From Hyphomicrobiales bacterium (GTDB taxonomy: Bacteria > Pseudomonadota > Alphaproteobacteria > Rhizobiales > Rhizobiaceae), in NCBI GenBank assembly GCA_900473175.1, contig UCKM01000005.1, forward strand, positions 72,190 through 136,189: 64,000 bases of DNA, given 5' to 3'. Shown here one piece after another: positions 63,982 to 64,000 of the stretch. Positions within the stretch are counted from its first letter, which is position 1, and the number at the start of each line of letters is the position of its first letter. The translations under genes were made by a program, and so were the position numbers. The notes beneath the pieces were generated by a model that was given only the letters and a program-made list of their open reading frames with translations, was not told where the DNA came from and did not search any database.

Positions 63982-64000
63982 GCAGGGATGCGTCAGCTAC

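Larger units (their letters stand above)
46050..64000. mobile_element. Integrated genomic island/ICE (left part; right end outside window)
   Basis: The region begins at the broken radC, starts with a tyrosine recombinase and carries defence genes, then plasmid-type maintenance genes (ardC-like, parB-like, Strawberry-notch helicase, Toprim primase-like). Conjugation genes are not seen within the window, so self-transfer is unproven. Confidence 0.8.

Overview
The window is high-GC DNA from an alphaproteobacterium of the order Hyphomicrobiales (Rhizobiales). The evidence is the gene order (aroQ-accB-accC-aat with DUF2155 and NDUFA12 genes nearby; glpX-hom-aminotransferase), a class I PHA synthase, an RNase E with a large insertion in its S1 region, and a LexA box of the alphaproteobacterial GAAC-N7-GAAC type. 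The genus cannot be fixed from this sequence; the Brucella/Ochrobactrum/Phyllobacterium/Mesorhizobium neighbourhood is my best guess.

Bases 1-46050 are ordinary chromosome. They start with a frameshifted IS110-type insertion sequence (1-1075). Then come a YhdP/AsmA-like envelope protein, a Bcp peroxiredoxin and an M23 murein hydrolase. A small HigB/HigA toxin-antitoxin pair is next, followed by prfB, which has an intact +1 programmed frameshift. The envelope block continues with PBP1A and the amidase AmiC. RNase E follows behind a long structured upstream region, then an M48-TPR protease, a DsbA-like oxidoreductase, aroQ, accBC and aat. Further on are DUF2155, NDUFA12, two GNAT acetyltransferases, gatB, an adenylate cyclase fused to a TolB-like/TPR sensor, and a TetR-SET pair divergent from an NmrA-DUF1772 pair. 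A DUF4239 gene carries two in-frame TAG codons. The block ends with a LexA-regulated Y-family polymerase, recJ, glpX, hom, an aminotransferase, phaC, an M15-type lipoprotein, tRNA-Glu(UUC), a candidate small RNA, sfsA and map.

At about 46050 the radC reading frame is broken inside its JAMM metal-binding motif. A tyrosine recombinase with repeated GACCCCA sites upstream follows at once. From here to the end the DNA reads as an integrative element whose right end lies outside the window. Its first module is a minus-strand cluster of five tightly packed genes: AbiEi antitoxin, AbiEii toxin, SIR2 protein, HerA ATPase and a DEDDh exonuclease. It reads as one defence operon from a promoter near 53890. 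Its second module (54080-63942) is plasmid/ICE maintenance: an ArdC-like antirestriction protein, a long ParB-like protein, three small proteins, a methyltransferase-Strawberry-notch helicase fusion, and a Toprim primase-like protein.

Two things stand out. Three of the element genes (ardC-like, parB-like, helicase) are preceded by copies of one leader about 80-100 nt long, whose helices are kept by compensating base changes; this looks like a shared cis-regulatory RNA. The SIR2-HerA pair has a third, overlapping exonuclease gene and sits directly behind an AbiE module, so it may be an extended composite anti-phage system. All functional calls are from motif reading by eye; no database search was run.
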